From: Pempheris klunzingeri
Lineage: Eukaryota; Chordata; Actinopteri; Acropomatiformes; Pempheridae
Reading direction: 5' to 3'
Assembly (NCBI RefSeq): GCF_042242105.1
Contig: NC_092031.1
Span: 16,598,662-16,662,661 of the forward strand
Length of the DNA: 64,000 bases
The first letter of the stretch is position 1. Each line of letters starts with the position of its first letter. A program made the translations under genes and the position numbers. Below the pieces are notes generated by a model. That model saw only the letters and a list, made by a program, of their open reading frames with translations, ran no database searches and was not told the origin of the DNA. Shown here piece by piece: positions 1 through 11,500 of the stretch.

Positions 1-2
1 AG

Positions 3-128
3 CTGCTGGTGATAACGCTGCACTTCTTGCTGACCAGTGAGCTACAGCCCATCGATACCGAGAAAAACGTACATTATAAACCAGAATATACCATTCTGTA
101 CGATAAATCCCTTTACGTGCATAGCTGA
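3..128 (+). CDS. Possible C-terminal coding fragment of an unrecognised gene
   Basis: An open frame enters from the left edge and runs 41 codons to a TGA at 126-128. It opens with a hydrophobic stretch (LLVITLHFLL) followed by a polar tail ending in SLYVHS. The composition looks like the last exon of a real protein, perhaps the end of a membrane segment plus a cytoplasmic or luminal tail, but I do not recognise the family. No splice acceptor is visible because the frame is cut by the window edge. The AT-rich stretch after it, with ATTAAA-like hexamers near 750, could be its 3' UTR. It could equally be a chance open frame. Confidence 0.25.
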   Translation: MLVITLHFLLTSELQPIDTEKNVHYKPEYTILYDKSLYVHS

Positions 129-830
129 CAAATTATTTGCTCCGTTGTGGACCTAAAACTTGAGTAAAGCCAGCTCCAGCTATAACACAGAGCACGGAGG
201 GGTTTTCAGTGCATCATAAAACACTGTTAATGTCACATGTTTTAATGCCACTCACAAAGATGTTCCCATTTCTAGATGACAGTTTTCTTCAAGAGTCTTT
301 CAAGTGAGGCAGAAATCATCCCAGAGAGCTGCAGGGCAATCTACAGCATCCTAGAAGGTGACTGGTTCATGGCAGTTTCTGTCCTTTTGAAACCATCGCT
401 TATGCTGTTCAGTCCAAGAATAGCCTTAGGTCAGGGGCACATTTTGTGTTATTTTTTATCTTTCTGATTGTTTTTTCACCCACGTATTTGCAGTTGTATA
501 TCTGGGACTTGTGCAAATGCAATAGAACTTAAGCAACTATGATAACCTGAAAGCTTGAAATTACCTTTATAGTTCTTCATCTGAGGGATTCAGTTGTTAA
601 CCCTCAAGTCTTTTTGCTTGCTTCAGTCACCTTCACCCTGTACCAACATGTGCGAGAGTTCTGCTGTTCAAAGTACAGTGTCTACATTCCATTGGCGGCT
701 TTTGAAAGTAAAACATATGTATAACATTCAGTTCTGATTTATTTTTCAATTAAATCTAAATACATATTAAAAACATGAAATGTTTTAATTAAGTGTAATT
801 AAAATAATAATGATGCATATAATGGCTTTG
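129..830. other. Gene-free AT-rich stretch, possible 3' UTR
   Basis: No convincing coding exon is visible. Composition becomes strongly AT-rich from about 720 to 830, with several ATTAAA/AATTAAAA-type hexamers that could serve as polyadenylation signals for the fragment ending at 128. Confidence 0.3.
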
Positions 831-1094
831 ATTTCTAAAATAGGTGCCTGATACACTGGGGAGCTTCCTGCTGTTCCATTTCACTTCTCTTTTGTTTCTT
901 GGCTAGAATGAAATCAAGGTGGGTGCTGCTTCTCCCTCCTTCCAGTTCACTTCTCTCCTCCATCTCCTGCCTCCCAGCCTCTTCTAGCCCATCCTCATTC
1001 TCCCTCTCTGCTTCATCTTCCTGTAAATAACAAACAAAAATCAATATTATATTATATTCCATATCATATAACGTGGTCTTTTTATTTTTCAGTG

Positions 1095-1640
1095 CCCCAA
1101 CACCACACATCATTGGAAAAAAAATAGCGAGGGGAATCGAGGAGCAAATTGCCTTGGAGATTTGGATGGGAAACACATCACCATCATACTTCCACCATCC
1201 TCTGGCTCAGCGTACTACTGTAACAAGCACAGCTTCTCCATTGTGCTAATGACCCTGTTTGACAGAAACTATAGATTGCTATACACTAATGTTAGTTGCA
1301 ATGGCTGAGTGTCAGATGGGGGGTGGTTCCGGAGATGCTCACCCCAGGAGTCTCTTGAGCAGAAGACTAACAAACTTCCAGACCCCACACCACCTCCAGG
1401 AACCCAGCAGCTCTCACCATATGCCATAGTTGCGGATGAGGCATTGGAGCTGAAGGAATACAGCCTCAAACCGTACCCCAGCTGAGATCTCTCACAAGAG
1501 CAGAGAGTCCTCAGCTACAGGCTGTTACAAGCACACAGGGTGGTGCAAAAGTCCTTTGGCACCGTGTTAAACCATAGCATGTCTTTCTGGCACACGTCCA
1601 CCGTCATCCTGGCTTTTTGCACGCTGCACAACCTCCTGTG
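1095..1640 (+). pseudogene. Decayed PIF/Harbinger (HARBI1-like) transposase
   Basis: Translation in shifting frames gives the hallmark order of a PIF/Harbinger DDE transposase. A DGKHI block with the following SGSAYYCNKHSFSIVLM segment lies at about 1162-1250. The VSCNG-stop-VSDGGWFR segment follows at about 1290-1335. Then come PYAIVADEALELKEYSLKPYP (about 1415-1480), LSQEQRVLSYRLLQAHRVVQ (about 1490-1550) and a final LAFCTLHNLL (about 1605-1640). These match the family blocks DGKHV, GxxSDxGxF, VADExFPL, RPYP, LTxEQRxFNYRLSRARRxVE and ACCALHN. In-frame stops replace residues after CNG and after the PYP block. A frameshift just before DGKH joins it to an upstream segment (IIGKKIARGIEEQ). The copy cannot encode a functional transposase. 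A pyrimidine-rich tract ending in CAG at about 1091-1093 may be a remnant acceptor of the element's own intron. Confidence 0.8.
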
Positions 1641-2329
1641 ATACAAGTGTGGCAACACCTACCTGCAGGTCGCCTCTGATAGCTCAAGCGCTACCCTTTC
1701 CCAAGCTACACTATCAGGCTGCACAAACATTTCGACCCAGATGACCTCACTCCGAGCTGATTGGCTGTTGAAACAGGTGACGTGCCTTAAGGTCTAAAAC
1801 CAGCCACTGGCGAGTTGACAAGCTGAGTCACTGGTGACGGCATCAGCTGGTTTGAGTCGAGATGACTCAAAGTTCACCAGTTCTCTGCAACGTTTCCCTG
1901 CAATGTTAAAAAAAAAAATGGTTTCATCTCATCGCTAATCTTGGGTCAGAACTGGTCTTTAGTGATCAAGGAATTGGTTTATTGGTTGCACTCAGTGGTA
2001 CCACTGTATAAGTACACTACCTAAATACCTGCAATGTGAAGGCAGCAGGACTGCCTTTACTACCTTGTTGACTTTTCTCCAGGTTAAACGGACGTAAAGC
2101 AAGGAGCTTTCCTTGAATTAAATGTCAAAACCTCAATGACAAAGTTACCAAATTAGAAATGGATTAGCTGTTAGCTCCAGGCAATCACAGAAAGTGCTCA
2201 GTATTAATAAAACAATAATCAGATATAGTGCTACTTGACATTTCCTGTTATTCATTTTTGCAAATTATGAGGCTGCTGTTCATATTAAGTACAATATTCC
2301 CAAAAGCGTAATATATTCAGTACAAACCT

Positions 2330-2479
2330 CTCTCTCCTTTGCTTGCGTTGGGGCTTCAAATGCACTTCTGTCTTGTGGACCCATTCATTGACGTCAAGCC
2401 GACAGTAGTTGTAGTGATGCCCACCCACTGCCGTCATGACAGCATTAAGACCATTTGTGACTGAAACCATGTCTTGCAT
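2330..2479 (-). pseudogene. Possible Myb/SANT-like protein remnant of the Harbinger element
   Basis: On the minus strand a short open frame reads LNAVMTAVGGHHYNYCRLDV then NEWVHKTEVHLKPQRKQRRER. Its spacing (AVNAVGG, then V..KW, then V..K.KR) resembles the C-terminal helix of the Myb/SANT-like DNA-binding protein that Harbinger elements encode beside their transposase. It lies 0.7 kb downstream of the transposase remnant and on the opposite strand, which fits a two-gene element. A Glu-rich minus-strand open stretch at 835-1022, preceded by a CAG acceptor, could be another exon of the same protein. The similarity is short, so this is tentative. Confidence 0.35.
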
Positions 2480-2480
2480 T

Positions 2481-4290
2481 AAAGAACTGGGAGTAAAAAA
2501 GCAGGGTGAGGGTATTATAAACTAGTTATGGATGCGGATATTTATCCTAACGATTGCCTGACTCAACCAAATGGACCAGTAAATGAAAACAAAGAGCTGA
2601 CTGTGGCTTAAAGCTGCAAGGCTCTACAGACTTTGATGTTGATTCTCAGTGTGAATGGTAGTAGCTAGCAACCCTTAGCTATGTGCTGTATTAACCACAC
2701 AAGGTGTGTTCAAAGGCATTATCACTAATTATTATATCACTAACTAAAACACAAGTTGCAAGTCTGGTTGAGGGAAAGTGTTTTTGCCAAAAAAGTTATC
2801 GCCACATTTAATCATAAAACATAACATAACATCTGTAAACTTTAGGGTTATGAATTGGTTAGTGAATAGCCTGTACACGTCTATCACTACAGAAGGAAAG
2901 ATTGTTGCTAATGTATTGTCTTTGAGTGCCTGTTGCTTGCAGTTATACACTGCTAATTCTGACTGCATTTAACTTTTGCTAAAATTATTGTTGCGCTTGA
3001 TTTGTTGCCAATAAATTCTAGTCAATATTACATAGTCGTTTTTTTTTTATTTTTATTAAAGTCCGTTTTTCTTGTAATGAAAGAGTTTTAACCAAATGCT
3101 GTTTATCCTCCTATTAAAATCTCACCAACAAACCATGAGTGGTTTGGCTGTAGTAGCCTGCCAATAGATTAATTGTATAAAGTAAAACATTTCTCCAATT
3201 TTCCTTCCTGTCTTGTTGGCCTTTAAATTACATTTGCTATTTATTTATTTATTTATTTGTGGGTGTAAAAGTCTGGCATCAGAGGTTGGATTTCCTCTTT
3301 AAATGTTCAATGGTAGTTTTTCAGTAGCTATTGGTGCACAAGTGTGCTATTCATAACCCCCCCCTCAAGCGATGACGGTGATGTAAGTGATGACGTAATT
3401 TCACACAGTCAATAGAAATTCAGAAATATAACTGCCTGCTTGAGTCAAATATAAGTCCTATTGGACCATCTGGTGCCTTTCTGTTTTAAGAGCTGTTCAA
3501 AAGGTTGAAGTGGGAAGGTTGCCATGGATCCACCAGTGTGTCCGTGTATCCAGACCTCTCTCCCCACTTCTTCTCTCTTTTTATCTCCACAAAAGTATCT
3601 CCCTGACTCGTTAGGAGGCCCTCCTCTCTTGTTTTTGGTCACTTCCTCTTCATTTTTCTCCACGTGATTCTGATATACTCCTCTCCGCTGTGACCTTCCT
3701 CTGACAGCCAGTTCCATCCTCTGCTCCGGATATGACAGTTTACCCAGGAGGAGGCCACAGGGGTCAGTGCCTGGTAGCTAGCATCTGTGTTGTGTGACAC
3801 ACATACACACATCCTGGCATATGGGCAGAGTGTGGTTCTGACAGTATATTGTCTAGAAGGCTGACCTCCACAGTCTGCAAATAACACACCAGATGCATTC
3901 ATAACTTTGAGTTTGTACGACTGTGCTGTGTGGAAAGTGTGGAATTAAAGAGAAGCCAATCACACAAGCATGCCAACATATGCAGCAGTTATTGCCGTGG
4001 TGTTTGCTTTGACTTATAGTAGTACTGATGTAACAGGACTACTCATTGCTGTAAGTTTTGACCCACAAAAGAGAGCCAGCTAATGCCAGCTACCTCCCCC
4101 TCCTTTGTATAATATGGGACAAACACATCGCAGTGTGTTGGAGCTGCAAATTGCTGGTGTTTAAACAACATGAACAGAAAGTGAAGTCTAGAAAGAATTC
4201 GGTGACATAAGCTTCCAATTTCAGAGCAGAACCTAGTTAGCTTTGCTTGTTACGGCCCATTTTCCCACTGAAATGCAAAGATAACAGCAA
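2481..4290. other. Gene-free spacer
   Basis: No protein with recognisable motifs is seen on either strand. The stretch contains a short (TTTA)n run at about 3240-3258. Short open frames here have no plausible start, splice or similarity context. Confidence 0.4.
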
Positions 4291-4295
4291 AATAT

Positions 4296-4560
4296 TAAGG
4301 CTAGGCACTAGACCAGGAAGGACCCAAATGCAAGACACTGGATGCTCTTAGACAGGTGAACACTTTAATCAGGACTGGCAGGCAAACAATACTTACAGAC
4401 TTGGGTAATGACGAAATACGTAGCAAGATACAAAGAATTCCTATGGCTTGACGAGATAGTCGGCAACTTGAACGCATGACAGGACAAGACGATCTGGCAC
4501 AGGGCACAGGGAGACGCAGACAACTTAACAAACACGACGAGACATAACACAAAATAGCCC
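4296..4560 (+). repeat. Interspersed teleost repeat, copy 1
   Basis: The segment begins with a motif of the type CCAGGAAGGACCCAAATGCA and continues with an A/C/G-rich, T-poor strand. The motif near 4495-4525 (CTGGCACAGGGCACAGGGAG) recurs in diverged form at about 12884-12906. I recognise this style of sequence as a very common dispersed repeat in fish genomes, but cannot assign its superfamily from the sequence alone. Confidence 0.5.
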
Positions 4561-6342
4561 TCCCAGATGTTCAATGTCGAAAAGGGACAATCACAACTGT
4601 GCATAACTAACTCTAAGTGGTACGAAAAACATAGATGATTTCAATATTTGTAGACTTCATTGTTTGTAAACTACACCACGTGGCAGTCAGCTGCACACTT
4701 CGGAACTGATGAGAGTCTCCTAGCAACAGCGACTCTCAGATGTCAGTCAATGTCAGTCATTTTAATGTTCAAAGGGTTTGTATTATATTATCTGGTTTCA
4801 TTGCAGGCTTTTTTTTTTTAAAATAAAGCTCCGGTGCTACATGTCTGATATCAGCTCATGTGACACTCTATTTCTATGAAAATGTCACACTTTATTACTT
4901 TAATTGCACTTTTGCTTCGGCGTAGATCCGTGCACACACTCAGGCTGATGTGTGGGTGGGTTGGATGTGTATTCCTGGTTTGTCTGGAAAAATGTCACAG
5001 GAGACAGAAAGAGGAATGGAGAGGAGGAAACAGCGCTGGGGTTGACATTGATCTTCCTTTTATACTGATGTATATTGCATGACTCACTCATTTGCAACGG
5101 GGCGTGTGCGAGTGTGGGTGAGGTGTGTGGTCTTGTTTCGTTTTCTTTGTGCGTCCACTGTACAGGTGTGTGTTAGCGTTTAACCTGATTTTGTTGCTTA
5201 TTATATGTCTAGTTTCCTTTGAGGTTTTCTTTTAATCATCTCAAGTGTCTCCCCTGAGCTTAGGTTGTAAACGTGTTCCATCTTCTGCAGAAATTAACTT
5301 CAGTCTCAGGAGCAACATGCACACCTTGTGAGTACTCAAAATAAAACACAATGAAAGGATGTGCGTGACCTTAATGCTTGCAAAAAGAGAAAAAAATAAA
5401 GTCAATAGCCTCTCCACATTGAGCTGAAATTCATGAAAATGTCCAAGAGCTTCACGTCGTGCATGCACAACCTCATTGGACCCTTCCATACACTGATCTG
5501 GAGGGAAACTGTGCAGGTCATTGGCGAAATAAACCACTGTTGCTTATTAACACAACAGAGTTTGAGTAGGCTCCATCTCATGTGTACATGTGCGGAGGAA
5601 GGTGCTGTGTGAGTTGTGTAATGAGAGCACTTTATTAAAAAAAAATGAAGTAGAACAAATCTCCTTTCTTTGTCTGTCATGAAGTACCCTTGTCTCATTT
5701 GCACCTACACTCTCACTGCATCATCTCATGCGGCAGAGGGGAATGGCTTCCCTCATGGTCCTACAGCGTTCTTAGCTTCTTCAGTGGGCCGCCCACAGCC
5801 GCTGAGAGCAAGGTGTGAATTAACATCAACAGTCATCACCACTCTGGTCCCATTCTGCCTGGCCAGCATATGTGTCAGATGGTGCCTCCATATGCGGAGT
5901 GTGAGCAGAATCGAAGGAGAAGTTGTTTGTGAAACATGGTGGCTGTCTCACTTTTGTGTGGCGATGGGGGCCGTGGAATGTATGGTTCAAAAAGTTGCAT
6001 TTCTGAGTCTTCTAGACTAACTTGTAACTGGTTTTGGCAACAGCAGAGAGATATAAACATATTCTAATAGAGCCCCAAATTGTGTAAAAAACTAAGGACG
6101 AGGCTTTCAATCTGCCATGTTATCCGGGTGAGGAAAAACTGGAGTTAGTGAAAGGTGTAAATGCATAGTGATCAGGATGTGACTTGCCCAACCACAACAG
6201 GAGGTAGTCTGTATTGCATTTTGTTCAGATCCTAAGTGTGAATTAAATCCATTCAGTGTGCTGGTATCTGTACCTAGATCATCACTCTGTCGAGACACCC
6301 GCCTCAGGCAGCCACTGCTGTCATCTTGCAATAGAAAATTGC
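4561..6342. other. Gene-free spacer
   Basis: Nothing convincing is seen. The longest open frame (5670-6020) shows no motif, has no splice partner, and its codons look like random sequence. Confidence 0.4.
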
Positions 6343-6672
6343 TGTATGTGCCAACTGTGCCTTTCTATGTATGCTGATTGTGCCTGTATCAACTGTAGGT
6401 AACTACAGAAGGTGGGAATAAGAAATAGACCCACTACAGGAGGACTGTAGTGGGTCTTATTTCTACCCAAACTGTACTGATAAGATGTTTTTGTGCATGT
6501 CCTGTTGATTAACCCCACACACCGTGTTCTATAAATATCTTGTGTGTGAGACTCTCTGGAGCTCACACTTCAGCAGAGACTACTGTCTCTGTGTGAACTG
6601 TCCGCTCTTCTTGTGCAAGAATAAAAAGACAGTTTGGCGTTTTGCTGCTTATTCAGAATACGTTTTTCCACA
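6343..6672 (+). mobile_element. Putative solo LTR of a retrovirus-like element
   Basis: The segment starts TGT and ends CCACA, giving the TG...CA ends typical of LTRs. Inside it a TATAAATA box (6530-6537) is followed 83 bp later by an AATAAA polyadenylation signal (6620-6625), the compact U3-R-U5 order of an LTR. Immediately downstream is TTGGCCACGAGGATGGGATC, in the position of a primer-binding site and leader, followed by a GTGAGT splice-donor-like hexamer at 6710-6715. No gag, pol or env similarity is seen to the right and no second LTR was found, so it is either a solo LTR with a little leader or a deleted copy. The left boundary is uncertain. Confidence 0.4.
6421..6464. repeat. Near-perfect 44-bp hairpin in the putative LTR
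   Basis: The left arm (6421-6439) and right arm (6445-6464) are reverse complements of each other apart from one extra base in the right arm, with a 5-base loop. It lies in the U3-like part of the putative LTR, about 65 bp upstream of its TATA box. Confidence 0.75.
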
Positions 6673-6928
6673 GCAAACTTGGCCACGAGGATGGGATCCT
6701 GTGAGTGATCGTCTTGGACATCGGACAGAAGGTGTTTGGCCAACCGGAAGGCAACAAAACCTTCAGCCTCTACCCCGACCAGAATTTAGTGAGGAGAGGA
6801 CCTTTGCCAGTGTTCAGAACCCTTTGGGTTTGAGTCCCAGAGGTGTGAAATAGATGGCATTCCTGGCCTGTGAATTATAACTCGCACTTTTTTGCAGCCT
6901 CCTCCAGTGCCTGCTGCTCAGTCTGCTT

Positions 6929-7023
6929 GTGAGGGGACTCAGTGGGCAAGTTGGACCACGTACAGGCCGGCCTCTTCCAGCGAAGGCAACACATGGTCCA
7001 ACACATCTGTCGAGTCCCCTCAC
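6929..7023. repeat. Two-stem inverted repeat with a symmetric internal loop
   Basis: GTGAGGGGACTC at 6929-6940 is the exact reverse complement of 7012-7023. GTTGGACCA at 6950-6958 is the exact reverse complement of 6994-7002. The two stems are separated by 9 bases on each side, and a 35-base apical loop follows. It lies downstream of the putative LTR and does not match any tRNA fold. Confidence 0.7.
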
Positions 7024-7821
7024 AAACAGCGGCGACAATGAGAGGATGCAGGGAGAATGTGCTTTTTACCAGAAACTGACGGACAGAACAGTTCTTTTCA
7101 GAGCCAACCACTGGATAACTTGTCTGGATACAGATTGCATTTTTATACCAGGTGTAAAAGGGGTCTAAGTGATCACATTACTTGACTTAAACATGCCCAA
7201 CACTGCTTTTGTATCACAATACAAGCCTGCCTCAACGAATATTGGATCAGACAGTTAATCCTTTTATTTACCTATATTTATTTAAGGACCAGTGTTCTGT
7301 GTACACATACTCTTATTCAGTAACTTGGCACTACTGCTGCTCAGTTTAACCTTTTGCGTTCTACTACTGATGAGTGGCTGTGAGCTATCCTCTCATATCG
7401 CTGCCTCCTCCCCACCCACTCCCTCTGCTTCTTTGTGATACCTCAAGTAGCTCTTATGACCTGTGAAGGCAGGATCATTTGTCTAAATGGTAAAGCCAGG
7501 TGTGGGAGGTTACCCATGGCACTGAAACCTTCTTTGTGCGGCTTCATTACACTCATTGTTGAGTCATATCTCTTGTCCTTGTTTCTGCCTTTGGTTTTCA
7601 TTCAGCCAGCGAGGGATCAAAGGTACCTGCATGTCATTAAATGGACACTTTCATCCAGCGTGAGTTGTATGATGTTTGCAAAATGTAGGTAAGAGTCATT
7701 TGAGCTGGAATTGACCTTCTGTGCACTTAAGTCAATGGATTGGCGACTCAGTGAGGACTCGAGCAAGCTTTTGAATGGCAGTCTTCCCCATAATGATTAA
7801 TGCTCCTTTGGCATGCACATA
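7024..7821. other. Gene-free spacer
   Basis: No recognisable gene or repeat. It ends at the TA dinucleotide (7820-7821) that flanks the Tc1/mariner-type element. Confidence 0.4.
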
Positions 7822-8524
7822 GACTACTCACAAAAAGTTAGGGATATTCAACTTTCAGGTGAAATTTATGGAAAATGTAAAAAGTGAATGCTACAGTGAT
7901 ATTATATCATGAAAGTAGGGCATTTAAGTAGAAGCATGCAATGGTAGTTTCTTCATCTTAAACAATTTATTGAAAGAAAATCTAACAACAGTGGTAGGTA
8001 AACCACAACAAAACATTTTCAGTGTCTCAATAAATTGGGATGTGGCCAAATGACGTCCACTCCTCTCCTTTCTGTGACTCTTCCAGTCTCTGTATCACTG
8101 TTCCAACCTCCTGATGACACTCTGTGACCCTCTAAGCTCAGTGAACACCTCCGTCTGAGGACTTCCTGTTTGAAGCCTCCAGTGTTGAGGTGCTGCTGAT
8201 CAACTGTTAGGTGTCGTCTTGGTCTCATGATGTCAGAATGTGAACAGCAGGATGAGGAGGACTGTTTAAATACCAATTCTAACTGAAGCAGGAAATGTAT
8301 TGGTGGATTCATGGATCAAACCTGTTGTGAATGTTGCTGTTAAGCTTCTTGTTAGAGAACAGCAACTTGTGCAAAAAGTACTGAGACACTGAACAGTTGG
8401 ACATGTGCATTCAAAGGTTTAGAGAAGGTCACATTAAGTTCACCTGGAAAGTTTAGAATGCATTTTAGGTTCATCCTGAAATTTCACCTGAAAGCTGAAT
8501 ATCCCTAACTTTTTGTGAGTAGTG
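7822..8524. mobile_element. Tc1/mariner-type non-autonomous element (MITE) with TA target duplication
   Basis: The left end reads GACTACTCACAAAAAGTTAG and the reverse complement of the right end reads CACTACTCACAAAAAGTTAG. The match continues through GGGATATTCA, one mismatch, and CTTTCAGGTGAAATTT, giving terminal inverted repeats of about 46 bp with very few differences. TA flanks both ends (7820-7821 and 8525-8526), the target duplication of Tc1/mariner transposons. The 703-bp interior has no usable transposase frame, so this is a non-autonomous or internally deleted copy. The well-preserved ends suggest fairly recent insertion. Confidence 0.85.
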
Positions 8525-8526
8525 TA

Positions 8527-11500
8527 TAACACATGCTAGCTACTAAGACTCAAAATATAATATAATAACATTTCATTTTTAGACTTATCCAGACTCTGAG
8601 GGAGCTCTCAAAAATCCAAGCAGCAACAAGGACTCTGCTGGGAGAGCGAATCTGCCCACAAAGGCATGCATGTACAATAGATCAAGAACGCAACAAGCGT
8701 CATCAGGGACCTCCAGCAGCAAGCGGCATTCACAGGAGTGTTTGAGAAGTGTGCCAGTTTATATAGGCTGCATACCAGAATGATTAGGACCAGTATGACA
8801 GTCAGCTTGGCTATCCGCATGAGTCACTGATTGTGGAGCATAAATGAAATAGCTAATGCCAATTAGTTAATGCAAACATGACCCCTGTTCTCTAACTGAG
8901 CCAGAAACATACCCCCTTAAACCAGTCACATGGCATCAGTAATGTTGGCAATGTTCCTAAAGTACATATGTAAATGTCGAGGAAGTGAAATCAGAGGGTG
9001 TTTGAAATCAAGGTTTTTCCAATTTGGTTGGGATTTAATTGTCATTAACACAATGAAAAACAGGAGCTGCAAACAAATGGTCCGTCTGGTGTTCCAGGTG
9101 AGGGTGAAAGAGAGAGGGAGGAGGAACAAAAAAAGATAGAGAAAGCAGTTGGCTTTGTTAATCTCACCTCCTTCCCAGTAAGACGAATAAATATGTGACC
9201 AGGCTCAGTAACAACTGCAGGCTGCTTCTCCTCTCTCCATCATCTACACCCCTTTACTGTCTGGGGCTCCTTCTCTCTCTTTGTTTTGTTTTCTCTTCTT
9301 TACTTTGAAAGGCCTAATATGACAGGAGAAAATGACGAATCTAATATTAAACCCAGGCCTTAACTCTAAATCTTGGTCTTCATGTTTAACTAGACAATCT
9401 GAGAGGATAAAGCCAGAAAAGTGCAGTCGCAGGATGTTGTTGTTGTTTTTTTTTTTTATTACCACAGCCACAGCTTCTCACTATTATTAATTTCCTCTTT
9501 TTTGTCTGTGACAAGAATTGGTTTTGGGAATAGATTTTGCCCTGACAGAGACATACTCAATAAAAGAGAAAAATAGAAAATCAGAGACAGAGACATTTTT
9601 TTTTTCTGCTCTTTTTACCAGATGCCGTGAATAATTCATTAAAATGGTTTTAGTGTTCTTGCGTGTGAAAGGAAGAACAAGAGAGTGGGGATAAGGGTCG
9701 AGAACGGGAAAAAGCTGCATGTGCCCGTTCCCCTCGCCCATTCTTAACGTAATGTATTATCAAAGTGTGAAATCATGCACAGGATTGGACGTGGTCATTG
9801 TGTTGTGCCAGCACAGGACGTGCTAAATAACATCCGTCTGCATTACACGTGTATATGTATCTACTTACATACAGAGTGTGTTGTTTGAGTAAGCCTCTTT
9901 TCACATTATCTTTTCCTGAAAGCAATTTCACATGCGGGATCTGTGCATAGGTTTCTGTCCAGGTCATTCTATGTGAACTAAGATGCACTGAAATGAACAG
10001 ACAGCCTGATGAACATGAACTTTGAAAGCAGTATGTGGCAAAGCCTTTTCATACAAACAGACTGGACTGGATCCTGGAATTTTTGGCCCAGACCAGCCCC
10101 CCCACCGTCAGTCGAAGCCTTAAATGTGCGTTATGTACTTCCCCCCCCCAAAACACTACAAGACCGAGTAGGAAGTGGTGTGTACAAATGGAACAGTGTC
10201 CTCACTCGCTCTTGACTGACTCCCTGGTTAACAGAGGTGACACTATCTATACTCAAGTATACTTTGACAGGGGAGGGCTCACAGAAGGGCTAAGAATTCG
10301 GTGCTACGTCCCTGCTCCCCTCCCTGCTGCTCACCTCTCGGCCCTCCACCTGTTGCTGCATAATGGCGGCTCCTGCCATGGATGATGAAGCAACACATCT
10401 GTGGTTGTTCCACATCTGGTGCATCTGCATCTAGCTTCATTTTCTTGGCCCAGAACTTCTCTGCAACAATTGACAGAGACGTCCTCCTTCGTCTGCAGAT
10501 GTTTGACTCTGAGTCACGGCCCATTCAGAAACGTGACGGGGCCAGCCTGTTGTCATTATAGAAAACAAGTGGGCCACTGCCCCTCAGCGCTGGACACAAA
10601 GGAAGGCCTTTGTCGACAAAGAAGTAAAAGCAGCACAAACGCATTTGCTGAAAAATGTATGAAACAGCCACCTTTGTAGTTAAAGGCTGTCCATCCACCA
10701 AGACATCCCGGAAATGTTATTTGCGCTGTGGCTCACATGAAAGTCCCCATCGTGGTTGCATTATGGCAAAGTGCATTTCCTCTTTGATCTTTAGACAGGA
10801 TGAAGAGAAACATTTGCTTCAGCGCATTGCCTTTTTGAGAAAGGAAGCAACAGAGTTTGAATAAACACTGCATGTATTCTTTGTGAAGTAACATTTTAGC
10901 ATAATGTGTAAGATTCATTCGGGATTCATAGAATATCTCGCATGGGTTTGCATAATATAGAGCACTCTCACTAAAAAAGTGAGTGTAATGTGAAAGATCC
11001 CCAAAGATAATTGTCAACAGACTCTACAGTTTCCCTCAGCTCTGTGGAGCTGTTCAGCATCTTTCATGTCATTGTTTTGGGTCTCACCCGATGCCAAGCT
11101 TTCAGTTTTGGTTCTCAATGCTCTCATCAGCATGGTTTTACTACTTGCTGCACTACCCACAAGTGGCCAGAAAAATCACTTTCTTAAACAGAGATCTTCT
11201 GCCACTGCATGTTATTAAAGATACTTTCATGTCCACTGAACCCATTCTCTACACAGCCCCAGCAGATTTGAATGCATTATTAAAATGTCACTGTCTTAGA
11301 AATGCCACTGTCTTATGGGGACTGGTTGGATGTTAAACTTATGACTTTCCAGTTGGTGACCATTTTTTGCATTACAGAGATGGAAAATAAAATTGTTTTC
11401 AACCACTGTGTCAAGGCAAAATGCATGTTGGTTTCACCAACATGTATTTTGATTAATTATTCCAGCACATTCAGAGGGTTAGAGGGCCCTTTTAGGCCTT

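Larger units (their letters stand above)
835..2480. mobile_element. Remnant of a PIF/Harbinger DNA transposon
   Basis: The interval groups the transposase pseudogene (about 1095-1640, plus) and the possible Myb-like remnants (835-1022 and 2330-2479, minus). I could not find convincing terminal inverted repeats or a 3-bp TWA target duplication, so the limits are only those of the recognisable coding remnants. The multiple stops and frameshifts show an old, inactive copy. Confidence 0.6.

Noticed and set aside
5670-6020. 116-codon open frame
   Set aside because: No similarity, no conserved motif, and a comparable open frame on the opposite strand.
6929-7023. tRNA gene or cloverleaf
   Set aside because: The paired arms do not give acceptor, D, anticodon and T stems, and no A/B boxes are present at the right spacing.
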